Source: Lonicera japonica
Taxonomy: Eukaryota; Streptophyta; Magnoliopsida; Dipsacales; Caprifoliaceae
Direction: 5' to 3'
Length of the DNA stretch: 64,000 bases
Assembly (NCBI GenBank): GCA_021464415.1
Contig: CM038467.1
Span: 13,347,411 to 13,411,410 of the forward strand
Within the stretch, counting starts at the first letter, position 1. The number at the start of each line of letters is the position of its first letter. Below the pieces are notes generated by a model. The model ran no database searches, had not been told where the DNA came from, and saw nothing but the letters and a program-made list of their open reading frames with translations. Position numbers and translations under genes: made by a program. This document shows, one piece after another, positions 12,136-25,121 of the stretch.

Positions 12136-12997
12136 GGTCGGCAGAATTGTAAAACCCCCATAAAAATGGAATTTACTTTATGGTGAAAACTAGGGTTATA
12201 TTCAACTTAAAAAAATAAAAAATCTAGGGTTAGATTCCACCCCTATTGGCCAAATACCGCGTCCCATCAAGAAAGTGAAACCATGTGATTCTCACAGTGG
12301 TGTGGTGTGGTGTGGTGTGTGTGAGATTCTGATTATTGGAGAGTTTTATCCAAAATTGTCAACATTATTTCACTCTACTTTTTTCCTTTTTTTCCTTGCC
12401 GCTAATTCCTTTGTTTTATTTCACTTGGATCTATCTATCTGTGTCTCCAAATGGATAAGTTTGAATATGGTCCTTTCTCCCTCTCGATCTCTAGGGTTTT
12501 GGCCCTTCGATCGATCATTTATGTTTTTCTAACGGCAGAAGAAGGGAAGAATCAGGACCTTCAATCTCTCGATCTGGGTTTTTATAGGTGACTGTAGATT
12601 ATTAATTATTGTAACAATCTCTGTCTCTGTCTCTGAGTTTAGGTTAAGTGAACTTTATGTGTTAGATGGTTTTAGGGTTAGGTTTACCATTACTCTTAGG
12701 AAGCAAACCCACCCTAAATTTCTTTCTCTGTTTTTATTTATTTGTAAATTATGAGAAATTAATTAAAGCAGTTTTTCCATATTTAGGAATATGGGTGCTT
12801 AATTTATGCTATTTAAAATCTTAGTTTAGCTAGCTTTACTGGCGATGCCCTTTTACCGTACGTATAGCTACGTACATGGGTACAATACGTGGAGTAAATA
12901 CTACTGGTGGGAAGAAATGAAGGAATATTGGATGTACGCATGCTTTCTTTTAATATATCTAATATATTAGAAGCGTCTCAACTCTCAAAAGATGCAT

Positions 12998-13047
<50 letters not shown>

Positions 13048-15975
13048 TTATTAAAAATAATTTCGAAATGTAGAATACTCATTTAAAATGCTAATATCCA
13101 CTTTAGACACTTACACCCTCTCCCCCCTTCCCCCCCTTTTAGTGTGAACCTGGGGGTAATAGACGCATAGGTCAAAACCCTAAACTGGGACCATGTGCTG
13201 CACTAAGTTTGAGTACAGGATAGATAGGTCTGGTGGCATATTCTTTTGTTTCAATACTATTAAGACATTAGTGATGCGAGTGGACTGCTCTCTGTCTTTT
13301 TTAGTAAGAGATTTTTTGGTGATAAAAAGCAAAATTGTGCGGCTAGTGGACAATATCTTATTTGACCGCACATAAACATAATAATAAATAGTTTCAAAAT
13401 ATTCTCGGCTTTGATTCATCATAAATACAACATTTTAATTTATCCATTAAAACTTTAACGAATTGTGTATGGAGGGTTGGCTCAAGTTAGCTTTACTTTT
13501 GTGTATTATCTGTTTTCACATGCACTAAGACGGTGACAAAATTCACCACAGTGCGTATTAACTCAAAATTTGTTTGTGTTGCGCGTTTATTGAAAGAGAA
13601 ACACCGTATAAACAAGGCACCCAGACAAAGCTGTTTTCAATCAAAAGGGTAGTGGTATTTGATGATGAGTTTATTGGGTCTGCCAGAAATTTCCACTTAG
13701 GCTAGGCGGCGTGCAAGACATTTGTTGAAACTAAAGAGAAATGCTATTGGTGTTATGATTATATCTACTATGTATATGTGTGCCAATTGTTTGTTACTCA
13801 AACCTAAGCAAAATGCCCTAATGGGCTGGTCATCATATCTTTTGATGTGATCATCAACTGGTGGTTCTCGTATAAGCTCCTAAATATAGTAAATTAATAT
13901 ACCATGTATGTAAATCTGTTTAATAAATTGGCATAAGATACTCGGTCAAAAACTCAAAGCAAAAACTGATCGACAGTATAAGCCCTACATTTGCCATGTA
14001 TGTATATTTGATGTCTCTCCATTTTCGTTTCGTCTGAAACAAGGTGCAGAGTAGGAAATTGAATTTGGAACCTTTTACTCTTCAAATATCACTATCTCTG
14101 TTTGACCCAAATCAAGACTCCACGTCATCTTGTTTTCAAAACATGATCAAACTCATGATTTGAAATAAGTTATATTCAAAACAATTGATTCCGAGGAAAC
14201 TAGTACGTGCATTGTTTAAAAAAGTCAAAATAATATGGACTCTTAATTTATTACGGAGTACAATCTTTGCTCACGAATTTGCCTCATTGATTTCTGATTA
14301 ATAAAAACTGCTCTTATATATATATGCATCTACATTAAAAGAAGGCTAATTGAAAAAGAAAAAAACTGGATTAATGGGATCTATATATAGGAAGGAGGAA
14401 GCATGGTAATGGGTAGTATAGTATTTGATTCAATCCATTAAGGGCGCGTCTTGTCCATAAAGAGCCTGTATTCCTTTTATGAGACAATTAGTACCTTCGG
14501 GGACCTCACCAATACCTCTGTTTTCAAGTCCTGGTGGTGGATTCCTCCCCTGGGTGATGCCAAATATACGTTATAAACTGTTTTAGTACTTTCCTTTTCC
14601 CACTTTTTTAATTTGACGAGTTGGCGTGGGTTGTCCGAGTCTCCTTCCTCCTTTTTTTTCTTTTTAATTATGCAGGGAAACTCGATTGCAAGTTATGGCT
14701 AATCAGACAGGTGGTCTAATGACCCAAATATCTACAATTGATAGTGTAATAGGAATGTCCTATGTCCCTAAATTTCAACTTTGGCAAACCATTTTGAGTG
14801 AGAACCCGGATGGTTATATATATATATATAGTATCGGAACATACCTAAAAATACTACCGTACAAATGTGTGGATATCGTGGACCACGTTTGTGCGGTTGA
14901 CGGCGAGCTGGAATCTCTGGTGACGGTTAGCAAGAGCTGAAGTCATTTCTTATGTATTAACTTTGGCCTAGCAAGGACGTTATCAAGACTTTAACGGGGG
15001 AGGTTGTGATGACGCAAAATATCCTAAATCGGTATCGTAATGTGAGGTATTTGCTATATATGTGAGCAATATGACTAAATTTCAGCTTGGGCTAACTATT
15101 TTAGGTTGGGTGTGCATGATTACAGGTGGAGTGAACATTGACCTATTATTAGCTCACGTGATATGGTAGTACTTCTATATATGGCAAAAGGACATGAAAT
15201 GAAGTTTATATATTTATGAGATTGATATGTTGCTTTAGCTAAGATTAGGTGCAGAATCTGGAATACGAACCGACTTGTTTAGCTAATAATGAAGGCCTTA
15301 TTCTCTTATTTCTTTATCTATAATTTTCTCTAAATCTATGACTTGGTTTTGTCCGGAGAAAGATTTGAAAGACGAAGAAGAAAATGGTGGGAAGTCAGCA
15401 TCAGAGTTGTGGCTAGCAATCTCCTAATTTAAAACCACCAGGTGAGCTTTTTTTTGGATCATTAACCTCACTTCAGCATCTTTTTTTTCTTCCTTGCCTA
15501 TTTCATTCAAGACATGGTCTCGATATAATATATTCAAGGCTCTCTATAAAAATTGAAAAAAAAATGCCCTTTCACGTATATATATATATAAGATATTTTG
15601 TGAACCTTTATTTTAATGTTGTGTTAAGAATATTCGACCTTACGCAAATGTTAACCTTGCACACATGACAGACTAATGGCCAGCCACGAGTCTGCTTAGT
15701 TTACTAGTATAATAATTAGCTAAATTGAAAGTTTGGTCCACGCCCAATGTTTCAAGTTTTTCCCACCAAAAAAAGAAGAAGAGAAGATTCGTATCCGATG
15801 GATGAGAAGGTTTGAGTATTCGCTCAAATTTTGTGGCCTAATTAAAGGGACAAATATATTGATTCAAAAAGATTGCCACTTTAATTGATTACAAAAATTT
15901 GGTTATATACATTTTCAGTTCCCAGCAACCTTTTCAGCATTTCTTTTTTGCAGACAATTTTTCAACATTTTGTGA
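10831..15975. other. gene-poor region with microsatellites
   Basis: No reliable coding region. There is a (TAA)n array at 12083-12131 and a (TA)n array at about 13006-13041. A GT-rich run (12299-12322) precedes pyrimidine-rich sequence (12370-12600) that looks like a 5' leader, but no conserved ORF follows. The open frame at 14686-14940 has no recognisable domain; part of its sequence recurs loosely at 15008-15115, so it looks like a degenerate repeat. Confidence 0.5.
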
Positions 15976-16202
15976 GAGCATATCTAATAGTAGTGTAAAA
16001 ACTAACTTTCCGGCCAACACTGTTAACTATTAATTTAAGCAGTTTTTCATTATTTTTTCTTGAATATTTTTATAAATAATTTTATAGTAACAATGGATCT
16101 TAATATGTAGGTATTGATGAGTAAATTTTCAAATATATAGTTTTATTAAAATCCATAATTTATATTTTAAGTTATTACATTTTTTAATTTTATTTAAAAA
16201 AT

Positions 16203-16256
<54 letters not shown>

Positions 16257-16404
16257 GGCATGGTATTGTAAAATATTGGGAGTATATTTAACATAACCAT
16301 TTTACACAAACTTTTATTTTAAAAGGCGGTTGGAGATAAAAATGATTTACAAGTTATGTAAATTTTATACAAAACAAATATACATAAGTTTGTTGGAAAT
16401 GCTC
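15976..16404. mobile_element. Tourist-like MITE (GAGCATCTC family)
   Basis: The left end GAGCATATCTAATAG and the inverted right end GAGCATTTCCAACA are terminal inverted repeats of the family also seen at 44714 and 45210. The flanking trinucleotides are TGA and TAA, close to the TWA sites of PIF/Harbinger elements. It contains a 50-bp (AG)n microsatellite at 16205-16254. It encodes no protein. Confidence 0.65.
16205..16254. repeat. (AG)n microsatellite
   Basis: About 25 perfect dinucleotide units inside a MITE. Confidence 0.95.
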
Positions 16405-16825
16405 TAAATGTGAATTGGGGCCTTAAATATTGCAATATATTACACGTACTTGAGGAATTGGTTGGTGACATAGATAGCGTATTAATTAGTGAGTGGATTA
16501 ATAAAAGTGTGAATCAAATCCACAGTAACACATCTCTTTTACTCTTTTTTTTCCCTCCCTTGTGAAAAGTGATTCCATTGAGAATCGAACGCCTGCAGTG
16601 CAAAAACATTCACCCACTTGGAACATAGATTGCCATCCGAGCTACATCATCTTAATTAATTTTGTGAGGAGGGGGCTTTAAACTTTAACCACCATTAATG
16701 ATGCATAATTAGACTTCGTCATCCTTTTGTCTTAAATTAGACTTTAGCCACAATTTTGTAACTTTTGTTAAATAAACCTTTATATAGGGTAGTAGTTTTT
16801 TAATTAAACCTTTGCGGCCAAGTCT

Positions 16826-17014
16826 ATAATATATAGAGTCCATTTCAAGTACGGACCAATCCGTGTTACGGATTGGTCTTTTTATGACTGTTTTCCGTCA
16901 TAAAAACACTTGGGGTGTGTTTTTTATGACGCAAAACCGTCACAAAAGGGACTAATCCATACGGATTGGTCTGCACCTGATCATTCCCGATAATATATGA
17001 GTCCATTTTGAGTA
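16826..17014. repeat. foldback cluster of four hairpins flanked by direct repeats
   Basis: Hairpin 1 (16854-16878) is a perfect 11-bp stem, GACCAATCCGT, with a 3-nt loop. Hairpin 2 (16879-16906) has a perfect 10-bp stem, TTTTTATGAC. Hairpin 3 (16921-16947) is a variant of hairpin 2, and hairpin 4 (16949-16971) a variant of hairpin 1. The cluster is bracketed by two similar direct repeats of about 25 bp at 16826-16851 and 16990-17014. It is probably a small foldback or MITE-type insertion; no protein is encoded. Confidence 0.7.
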
Positions 17015-17145
17015 GCCTTAAGGTCTTGGTGGATGTTTTTGCTTGTGTGAAAGTTTAACACAATTAATTGTATTTTTGTGGATAATTAATACTTTTCACA
17101 GTTAAAGTTTGCTTCGTCCTTAAAAGGTTTTTTTTTTTTATCATA

Positions 17146-17333
17146 GGTAGCCCTAAAGTTTAGATTGTGTATTAGACTCTTCCAAAAATAAATGACCCAT
17201 TGATTTTACACCGAATTGCTTTCTTACGTTGGTCCTTAAATTTTTTTTTTTCGCAAGCAGTACTAAAGTTTGGATTGTGTCTCAGACTCATCCAAAAAGT
17301 AGATGTCCCACTAATCTTTTGGATGGAATTGGC
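17146..17333. repeat. diverged tandem pair of about 75 bp units
   Basis: The unit at 17146-17221 recurs at 17258-17333. Both start near CTAAAGTTTRGATTGTGT and include a CAGACTC/TAGACTC block. The spacer holds a T-run. Confidence 0.7.
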
Positions 17334-17641
17334 ATGTGTATGGCACGAGCGTAGGGTATTATGATATATCAAGCCTTAATCAGTATGAGCTTTCATTATA
17401 CATAAAGAGGGCCATAGAGATAGTATAGTAAAAGGACCTTTTACCTTGTAAAAATTAGGGTTTTTCAATTTTTTCAAATAAGCACAAGCAAGAGAATCAA
17501 GCTAACTGAAGCCATCAATGGAACCATATTTTTTTTAAATAGAAAAAGGTGCTTTGTGTACTTGTAGCTTATAATACCATAAATACCCCTCCAAACGCGC
17601 ACTTTGACCGCGTGCATGTCAAAGTCTAATTATGTATTATT

Positions 17642-17642
<1 letters not shown>

Positions 17643-17705
<63 letters not shown>
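17643..17705. repeat. (TAA)n microsatellite
   Basis: A nearly perfect trinucleotide array of about 20 units. Confidence 0.95.
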
Positions 17706-19340
17706 GCCAGCCGGAGCCTAAAACTCCCTTTTGTGCGTCCTCCTGAATTACGATGAAGGGGCCGGGACTCTCCTTACTTTTCTAATAGCTGTCCAAGGGT
17801 GCTAGCTTCATTAACCCTTTCCTTTCTCGTTGCTTTTAGGCTTTATATATTTACAAAAGTACTAATTTCTTGTCTATTATTTATACCAACTTAGAAGATC
17901 GAGGTCCTAAATTTTACGGGAATAATATCTGATTCTTCATCTATGCACTTTGCACCATATTATACATACATATATATATATATATCAAACTTCCATGGAA
18001 AGATTCGTGACAACTATATCTTATTTCACAACTTTTAAAAATAATTATTCTATATATATTACTTATATATAAATTGCACTGTGTTTACATTACAAAGCTA
18101 ATAAAAATAAACACTGTAATATGGTGCACTTACAATTAATCGTGAATTCATGAAATAAAAGGCCAATTAGTTTTCTTACTTCATTGGAACTAGAAACACA
18201 AGAAGACACGTGAGCTGACTTATTATAAAAAAAAATTAAATAAAAATAAATTGTGATAATTTGATAATAAAGACTCATGCATTCCTTATCAAGTTAAGAG
18301 TTCAAATCCTATAGTATAAATATATGTTATTTTAGCAAACTTTTGAACGTGAAATAATTGGGAAAAAAATGTTAATGTTATTCCCTTCATAATTACAAAA
18401 GTTCAATTCATTTATATATTTACTCAAATAAATACTATTCAAACTATGGCATTTATATTAACAACGTATAACTCGATTTTTAAATTGGACCTGAAATTGT
18501 ACTAAAATATACATACTATAAAAAATTACCATGCATGTTCCACACAGCTTCTAGTGTTTATAAATCCTCCTATCATTTTTAAAAACAACTACACTTAATT
18601 ATCAGGATATGCATGTAGTATCAATATTGATTAATTAGATAATCTCAATGAATAATAATAAAAAAAGAAGAAGAAGAAAAGACATTCTCTTCTCGTATTG
18701 ATACAAATTCAAGTTTGTTGATATGAGTAACTATAACATCCATTTTTTCCTATTTTGTAAGTTACTTTACAAATTTTAATACCAACTATCAGAATATTAG
18801 TAATTTTTTTTAAATAACATAAAAGATGGACATACTTTTATGTGTCTAACTGTATCATGTTCTAAAAATAAGTTAAAAGATTTCCAAGAAAAATACCTTT
18901 TTCCCTTCAATATTTTTTTTGGAGCTGTCTCAAGTTAAGAATTATATTTTCCTTTTTAAACACAATCAATATATCAATTTTACAATATAATATGACAAGG
19001 CAGTAACTATTAATTATATTAAAATTAATATTCTTTAAGAAAGCACTATGGTAAAACAAGAAATTATTAATTTAAAACGGAATGAGTGTTGTATTGATTG
19101 TACAAGGGGTATAAGCTCAAGTGATAAAAAAGTTGTGAATATTCACACGGAGCACTTAAGTTCTCTTAAACTTTCAATGACAAATTTATCCATTAAAACC
19201 TTTTATCCATTAAAACTTCATTTTTGTCCTTCATCTCAACCATCGAAATCTTTGACCTTTTTTCACACATTTACCCATCCTTCCTTTTTTTCTTATTTCT
19301 CTTTTGTTATTATGTTTCCGGTTTAGTCCACCTTGGAAGA
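17706..19340. other. AT-rich intergenic, no gene seen
   Basis: A tRNA-like B-box motif (GAGTTCAAATCCT, about 18298-18310) may mark a decayed SINE. The overlapping short frames at 19048-19421 are low complexity and resemble no family. Confidence 0.4.
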
Positions 19341-19348
19341 TTATTAAT

Positions 19349-22010
19349 GGGTGATTTTATTTTTATTCCTGATTTTTTTTACTTAATACACTTTATTAAG
19401 TTTATCCGTATTGCTTATTAAATTAATCTGCTAGCGTGAATAGACTTACATGAAATTATTGATTTAATTTTTATAAAAATTATTTTTTCAATAATTTAAT
19501 ATTAAAATATCCACTAAATTAATGAGTACATCCACTTTAATTAAGTAAATAAAAATATTACATTATAAAAATTTAAAGTAAAAATAGGGTTAATGGTGAA
19601 AAGCAAAAAAGCAAAAGCATTTTCTAGATCTCCATTTTTGCCTAACAATTTCTAGCACAAACCTTTTTTGACGGGATTTCATTTTCTAGCTATGCTGAAG
19701 TTTGTAATGTGGTAACCGGAATTAAGATTTTTTACCATTCAATTTGTTTATTATACAGATTTTACCAAGATAACATATTAGTTTTAAATCTGACATTAGA
19801 TATTAAGTTAGGTTTAGTTTGGTTTTATAATGTTGTGACGAAAATTAAAATTTTTTACTAGGCAATTTTTGTATTATCTAGATATTACGAACACAACGTT
19901 TTAGCTTCGGATCCAACATTATATATTATGTTAGGTTCATCTGAAATTTTAATGTTGTATTCGAAATTAACTGTTTCTACTAGACTTCAAATAAGAATTT
20001 GTATTTCAAGTATAAATAAATCAAGAAAACAAAATTACAAGAAACACGCCATCGTCCTTACTTTATTGGAGGATTGCGATGAAAATAAATCGTGCTCAAT
20101 ACTAATTCATAGTTTTTTCTTAACTTTCAATGCCTTGTTAATTTATCAATTCTTTGTGTTATAAAATATTGTTTGATTCTCTCATTGATAAAAGATCTTT
20201 CATTATTATATATTTAAATTAATATGATTTTAGGGTTTATATTTTCATTGATCAAACTACTGATAAGTTAATTTAGTGTTTTTAAAGAAATATTTTAAAA
20301 AACTTTAAAGGAAAATAGCAAATAAATTATTATGAAAGTAGATTTTGATTAGGAATCTAAATTAAAATTAAAAAATATAATTATAAATTAATTTTAATTG
20401 GTGAATATATTTTTCAATTTTTAAAAATATAATATTTGTGAAAGTTTATACAAAAATTCCATAAATTAAGTGTGAATTAATTGTAAAAAAATCGCGAGTA
20501 AACATTATTAATTAGTTGCACTTTTTCTCTATCAGGAGGACGTCTTCTATATTCAACTTAGTTAATTATATCAGGTGAGGGTAACTTCGTACTTATTTAT
20601 ATACTGTTTCGACATTTTTCGCTTAGTTACTTTCATATGTACGTTTATATATGGTTGGCCAAACATAACACTAATAGATTTGTGTATACGTAATGTATGT
20701 ATTATTCGAATATAAATATTTAATTTTTTTTTTTTAAATTATGTAAATAGCATAACGGTTAAGAGTCTGGTAATCTTTTCTAAGCTAATGTTCGAATCAT
20801 TATACTTACGTTATGTATAATTTTTTAAAAAAGCTAAAAGGAGAAAATTGAAAATTTGACCCGACTTCATGCCTTCCGACTTTGTATACAGTAGATAATA
20901 CTCTCATTTTCTTTATATATAGGGTGATTTTATTTCTATCCACCATATCTTATAGTTAATTCACGCCGTTAAGTTAATCCGCATTAACTATTAAGTTAAT
21001 CCGTAAGCGTAGATAGACTGAGAAAAAAATATTATTAATTTAATTTTATAAATATTATTTTAAATAATAATTTAATATTAAAATATCCACTAAATTAATT
21101 AGTACAACCACTATAAAAATTTAGATAATAATATTAAGTAATGGGTAAATCTTAATTAACTTTGAAGTAAAATCACAAGAACAAAAATTAACCCCTTAAT
21201 CATTCCCGTTCAAATGTTAACTGTGTTATTTCGTCTTTCTCATACCACCGTCTCTTTTACCCCTTACGATTTTTCCGTTTTCAATTCTTTAAAATTTTGA
21301 CTGTAATGAAATCCTCCTTATTCAATGCATGTTCTTTGTTTCTGGTTTTTGTTATTTAAATAATTTCTTATTTTGAGTGAATGTGGTGGGATTTAAGCTT
21401 TCACAGGATGAATTCTTCTTGGTTGATGATTGTGTTAAAGCCGCTCAGTTTTGCGAAATTTGTAAATAAACATAATATTCGGGGTTGTGTTTGGATTTAG
21501 TTGTTATACAGCCACTTTAAAAATTTTAATTCTAATATTAAACAAAAAATAACCCTTTCATCCTTTCCGTTTAAATATTAACTATACTATTCCATCTTTC
21601 TCATATATACCGTCCTTCTTTCCTCCACGCTCGCCTCCTTCTTCTTCCCTCCTTCCCCATTGTCTCATTCCTCCTCACAAATTAAGCGCCATATCTAGAA
21701 AGACCACACTCGTTGTATTCATCTTCTTCATCTAGTACGCTCCTATCATAAATCCTAAAACTTTATCTTCATATTCTTAATCTAGGGCATGCCCTAAATT
21801 TTGGGAGTTGAATGTTTGAAATTTTTTGAAAGGTAAATATGAAATAAATTGAAAAGTAATTATATTTGGATTAGGAAATCTTAATTAAAATAGTATTTAA
21901 ATTGATACAATTTTAATTAGTGGATATATTTATCAATTTTAAAAAAGGTAATATTGCAAAACTTTGTTCAAAATTTACATAATTTAAGGATGGATTAACT
22001 ACAGGATATG
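19349..22010. repeat. old tandem duplication, unit about 1.5 kb
   Basis: A block starting GGGTGATTTTATTT at 19349 recurs at 20922, including the shared stretch TTTAATATTAAAATATCCAC. A second block at about 20345-20490 recurs at 21866-22005. The two offsets (1573 and 1521 bp) agree, so both belong to one duplicated unit. A separate direct repeat pairs about 21183-21260 with 21550-21640. No coding sequence is apparent, so it is probably a decayed transposon duplicated in tandem. Confidence 0.6.
20681..20820 (+). repeat. SINE-like repeat, copy 2
   Basis: Related to 10021-10160. The tRNA-like part is clearer here: AGCATAACGGTTAAGAGTC (A-box-like) and GTTCGAATC (a good B box) about 45 bp apart. 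Confidence 0.5.
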
Positions 22011-23059
22011 ATAGATAGAAACAAAACCAACCTTATATATATTTCAATCTCTGCATTTATTTTGTTTCAATTTATCTACATTTATCTGTTAGAATCTCTA
22101 ACTAATTTTGCCTTATGTGAATTTCATGCGGTAGATTAAATTTTTTAAGCTATTTTTTGTAAAGGCATATGCTGAATATATAGAGAACCACGCACTATTA
22201 CTAAACTAACTTTTCTTAAGAAATTCCAGCTTCATATTTGATTTTTGATACGTAGCGATACATCTCTAGGTAAATTGGGTGTTCGAGCTTGGCAACAAAG
22301 TGGGATTGGGTTCCCAGGGACCCGAACCTACGCATTCGATCCCAGGATATATAGAGTACGTGCACAAATATTGAACATGGCCACTTTTGACATATACATA
22401 TATTACGTTTTTTTTCTCTTATTGTGTATATATATATATATATATATATATGTTCTTTCACAAGGTATCTCCACACTTCATTGGATGTTGGACCAATCCT
22501 CACTCGATCTTGAAATTGAGCGTGCCGCTTGTCACAAGTATGTGTGGAAAATCGAATACGAGACATCCTGTTAAATGGATCGATTCTCACATAAACTAAT
22601 GGTGTTTAAAATATTAAGCTCCTTATATAAATTTTAAAATATTTTGCTATAACAAAAATATTCTAGTGCAATCACCCATATTGTACGCTCTCGTGACTGG
22701 CCTGAACCGACGTTTCTATGTCACAAGCAGCACAAACTTTCCAACTAATCTAATTATCCAATATTGATCTTTGAAGAATTGGGGTCACTCAATTAAGAGG
22801 AGAGAATCATTAAAACTTTTTTTGTTGGTAGAGCATTAAGATATATCTGACAGAAATTTGACTTTTGAAGCTATGTGGGATATAAGTGCATGAATGTAGC
22901 CTCAACAAGTAACTTCTTGGCAATCATAGTTTTCACACCCTTTAACAAATGTGCCTTTAAAAATGTCATTCTCAAACAGTAATAGCTGTCTAGCTTGATC
23001 CTCCATTTTTCAACTTTCCAGTGAAACCTTAATTCGTGGGAAATGCCTATCCTCAGACC

Positions 23060-23091
<32 letters not shown>

Positions 23092-23399
23092 TGCCTACCC
23101 GTACAACGCGTGGGCATTGAGTTTAACAACAAGAATATATTGATGAGAGCATATCCTTGGCCAAGAATGAAATTATTTCATCTCTATAGAATTATATTGT
23201 GTTCACCATCCCTGGTCATTATTTTAGGGTTTTGAATTCAAGAAAGAAATTCGTCTGGAAATTGAAAAGTGATATTATTTTAACTGTAACTCATTTAATG
23301 CAGACGAGAATTGCATTAAATTAGAAGGGACTTTTCCCTAATTATCGGGTAGCCAGGGTAGATTGGGTGTACCTTTTAGGGCTCAAAGAGCCTAATTTT

Positions 23400-23435
<36 letters not shown>

Positions 23436-25121
23436 TTAGTAAAGTGATCAGCTTACAAATAATATACAACTAGACCAATTGTGATCCTCCATATATATAT
23501 AGACTAATACTCCCAAAGTACCCAAAAGGTATCTCGATCGATCTAATTGGGATATGAACGCAAGTCCCAGGGGATAATTATGAAGTAAGTTCAAAATAAA
23601 AACTGGAGTAAAACATTTATACGCTACTTTGTTATTTTTCTTAAGATTAATTCGAGATGCTCTAGTGATTTAATCTAGACTACTTTTATTTTATTTTTTA
23701 AGTTAAGGAATAGGCGGCATCATTAATTCTTACATATTTTTTGACAGATACTTACACGAATTAATAAGAAGGGTAAAAGACTCCAATCAAAGTGCAAATT
23801 AAACTAATTAACCTAGCTATGAAGTTCCAATATTGTGTAAACTAACCTATATATTAAGTTCCAAGATTCCAATATCTATGAAATGGCAGTTCTCCGATAC
23901 GAAATCAACAAGAATTTGACAATCTTAGAAAACCACAATCATATAATTATATATATAAGACACAAGATGTACGTGAATAGCTAGGTTGGATCGAACCCTA
24001 CTCCACGGAGGGCAAAACTATTACGAGTGCTATTTATTTTTATCCTAATTAATGTTTGTATGCAAGGTAGAAAGAGATGATCACATATATATTTGTATCC
24101 TAATGTTTCTTCAACTCTATATCTAAGCCCTTGGAGTAAGATGAAGTCTCCCTCCATCCAGAAGAATAAAGTACACAGATTAGTTGCTTCAAAGATGATT
24201 TCAAGTCTTCAGTCAAAGAACTCAAATTTAAGCCAGTGGCCTCCTTTTTTCAATTAAAAGCTAATTAAGATGCATTATATAAATATAGATATAGATATAT
24301 CCGTAAAATATTATCAATAGCTAAAAATTCGTTCTATATTAATTTGTTTTCACTATATATGACAGGTTCATGCCAAAAGTTATGAATGTCTGGGATTAAA
24401 AACTAAAGTTAATTGGAGATATCTCACTGGCCAGCCAATTAAGGTGTCGACTCGATCACTTTCAAAGCATGAACTGAAAGTGGATAGTGGTGGTCATTAA
24501 TGTGTCCCTTCACTCCGTCATTTCATCAAACATGTAGAGTTCAATTCATCTTATCATTTCAATATTCTTAATTAGTTTTTAAGTGTATTACCTAATCATT
24601 TCATTTATCCAAAAGGATTGACTTATACCCTTCTCTTCCTAGTTTGACTCAAAGAATGTGTAATTCTAAACCTTTATGTAGCTAGCAAAATTTAATAACA
24701 CGAATAAATATAGCTATATGTATATATTCAACAAATTTAGGTTCAAAAGGACTTAAAAAAGTAGAAATTAATATAGCTATTCAACATATTTAGGTTTCAA
24801 AAGTAACTATTTTGGGTGGTCAAGATTAATTCACTTTCCTCATAACTAAATAACATTAATAAGTTATTTTCACAAGGACGCATGAGAGTTAATCAACAGA
24901 TCAAAGTTAAATATACACTAATGAAACAATATTACATTAGTCATGCATGGACAAATTGATTACTAGTTTGCAGGAAAATATACACACTTAAACATGCATA
25001 CATATGCAAATTACATTCCAGCTAGATAGAAAGAAAGAAAACAAGCCTTTGTTCGAACAACGCCCCGTTGGCTGCATCAAATAATGGATTTTGAGAATCC
25101 ATATACTTCATAGAATATTAT
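22011..25121. other. intergenic, 3' side of the TCP gene
   Basis: It has a (TA)n run at about 22428-22451, an (AAAAG)n-like run at about 23059-23090 and a (TC)n run at 23402-23432. Open frames at 22216-22599 on both strands are carried by the TA repeat and are not credible genes. No transposon ends were found. Confidence 0.45.

Noticed and set aside
12275..12720. 5'-leader-like pyrimidine-rich region, possible gene or microRNA precursor start
   Set aside because: No conserved coding region follows, and I recognised none of the conserved plant microRNA sequences in it.
14686..14940. 84-aa open frame
   Set aside because: Part of its DNA recurs loosely at 15008-15115 and it contains a TA microsatellite; it looks like a degenerate repeat.
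22216..22599. Overlapping frames on both strands
   Set aside because: They are held open by the (TA)n microsatellite at about 22428-22451, which avoids stops in several frames.
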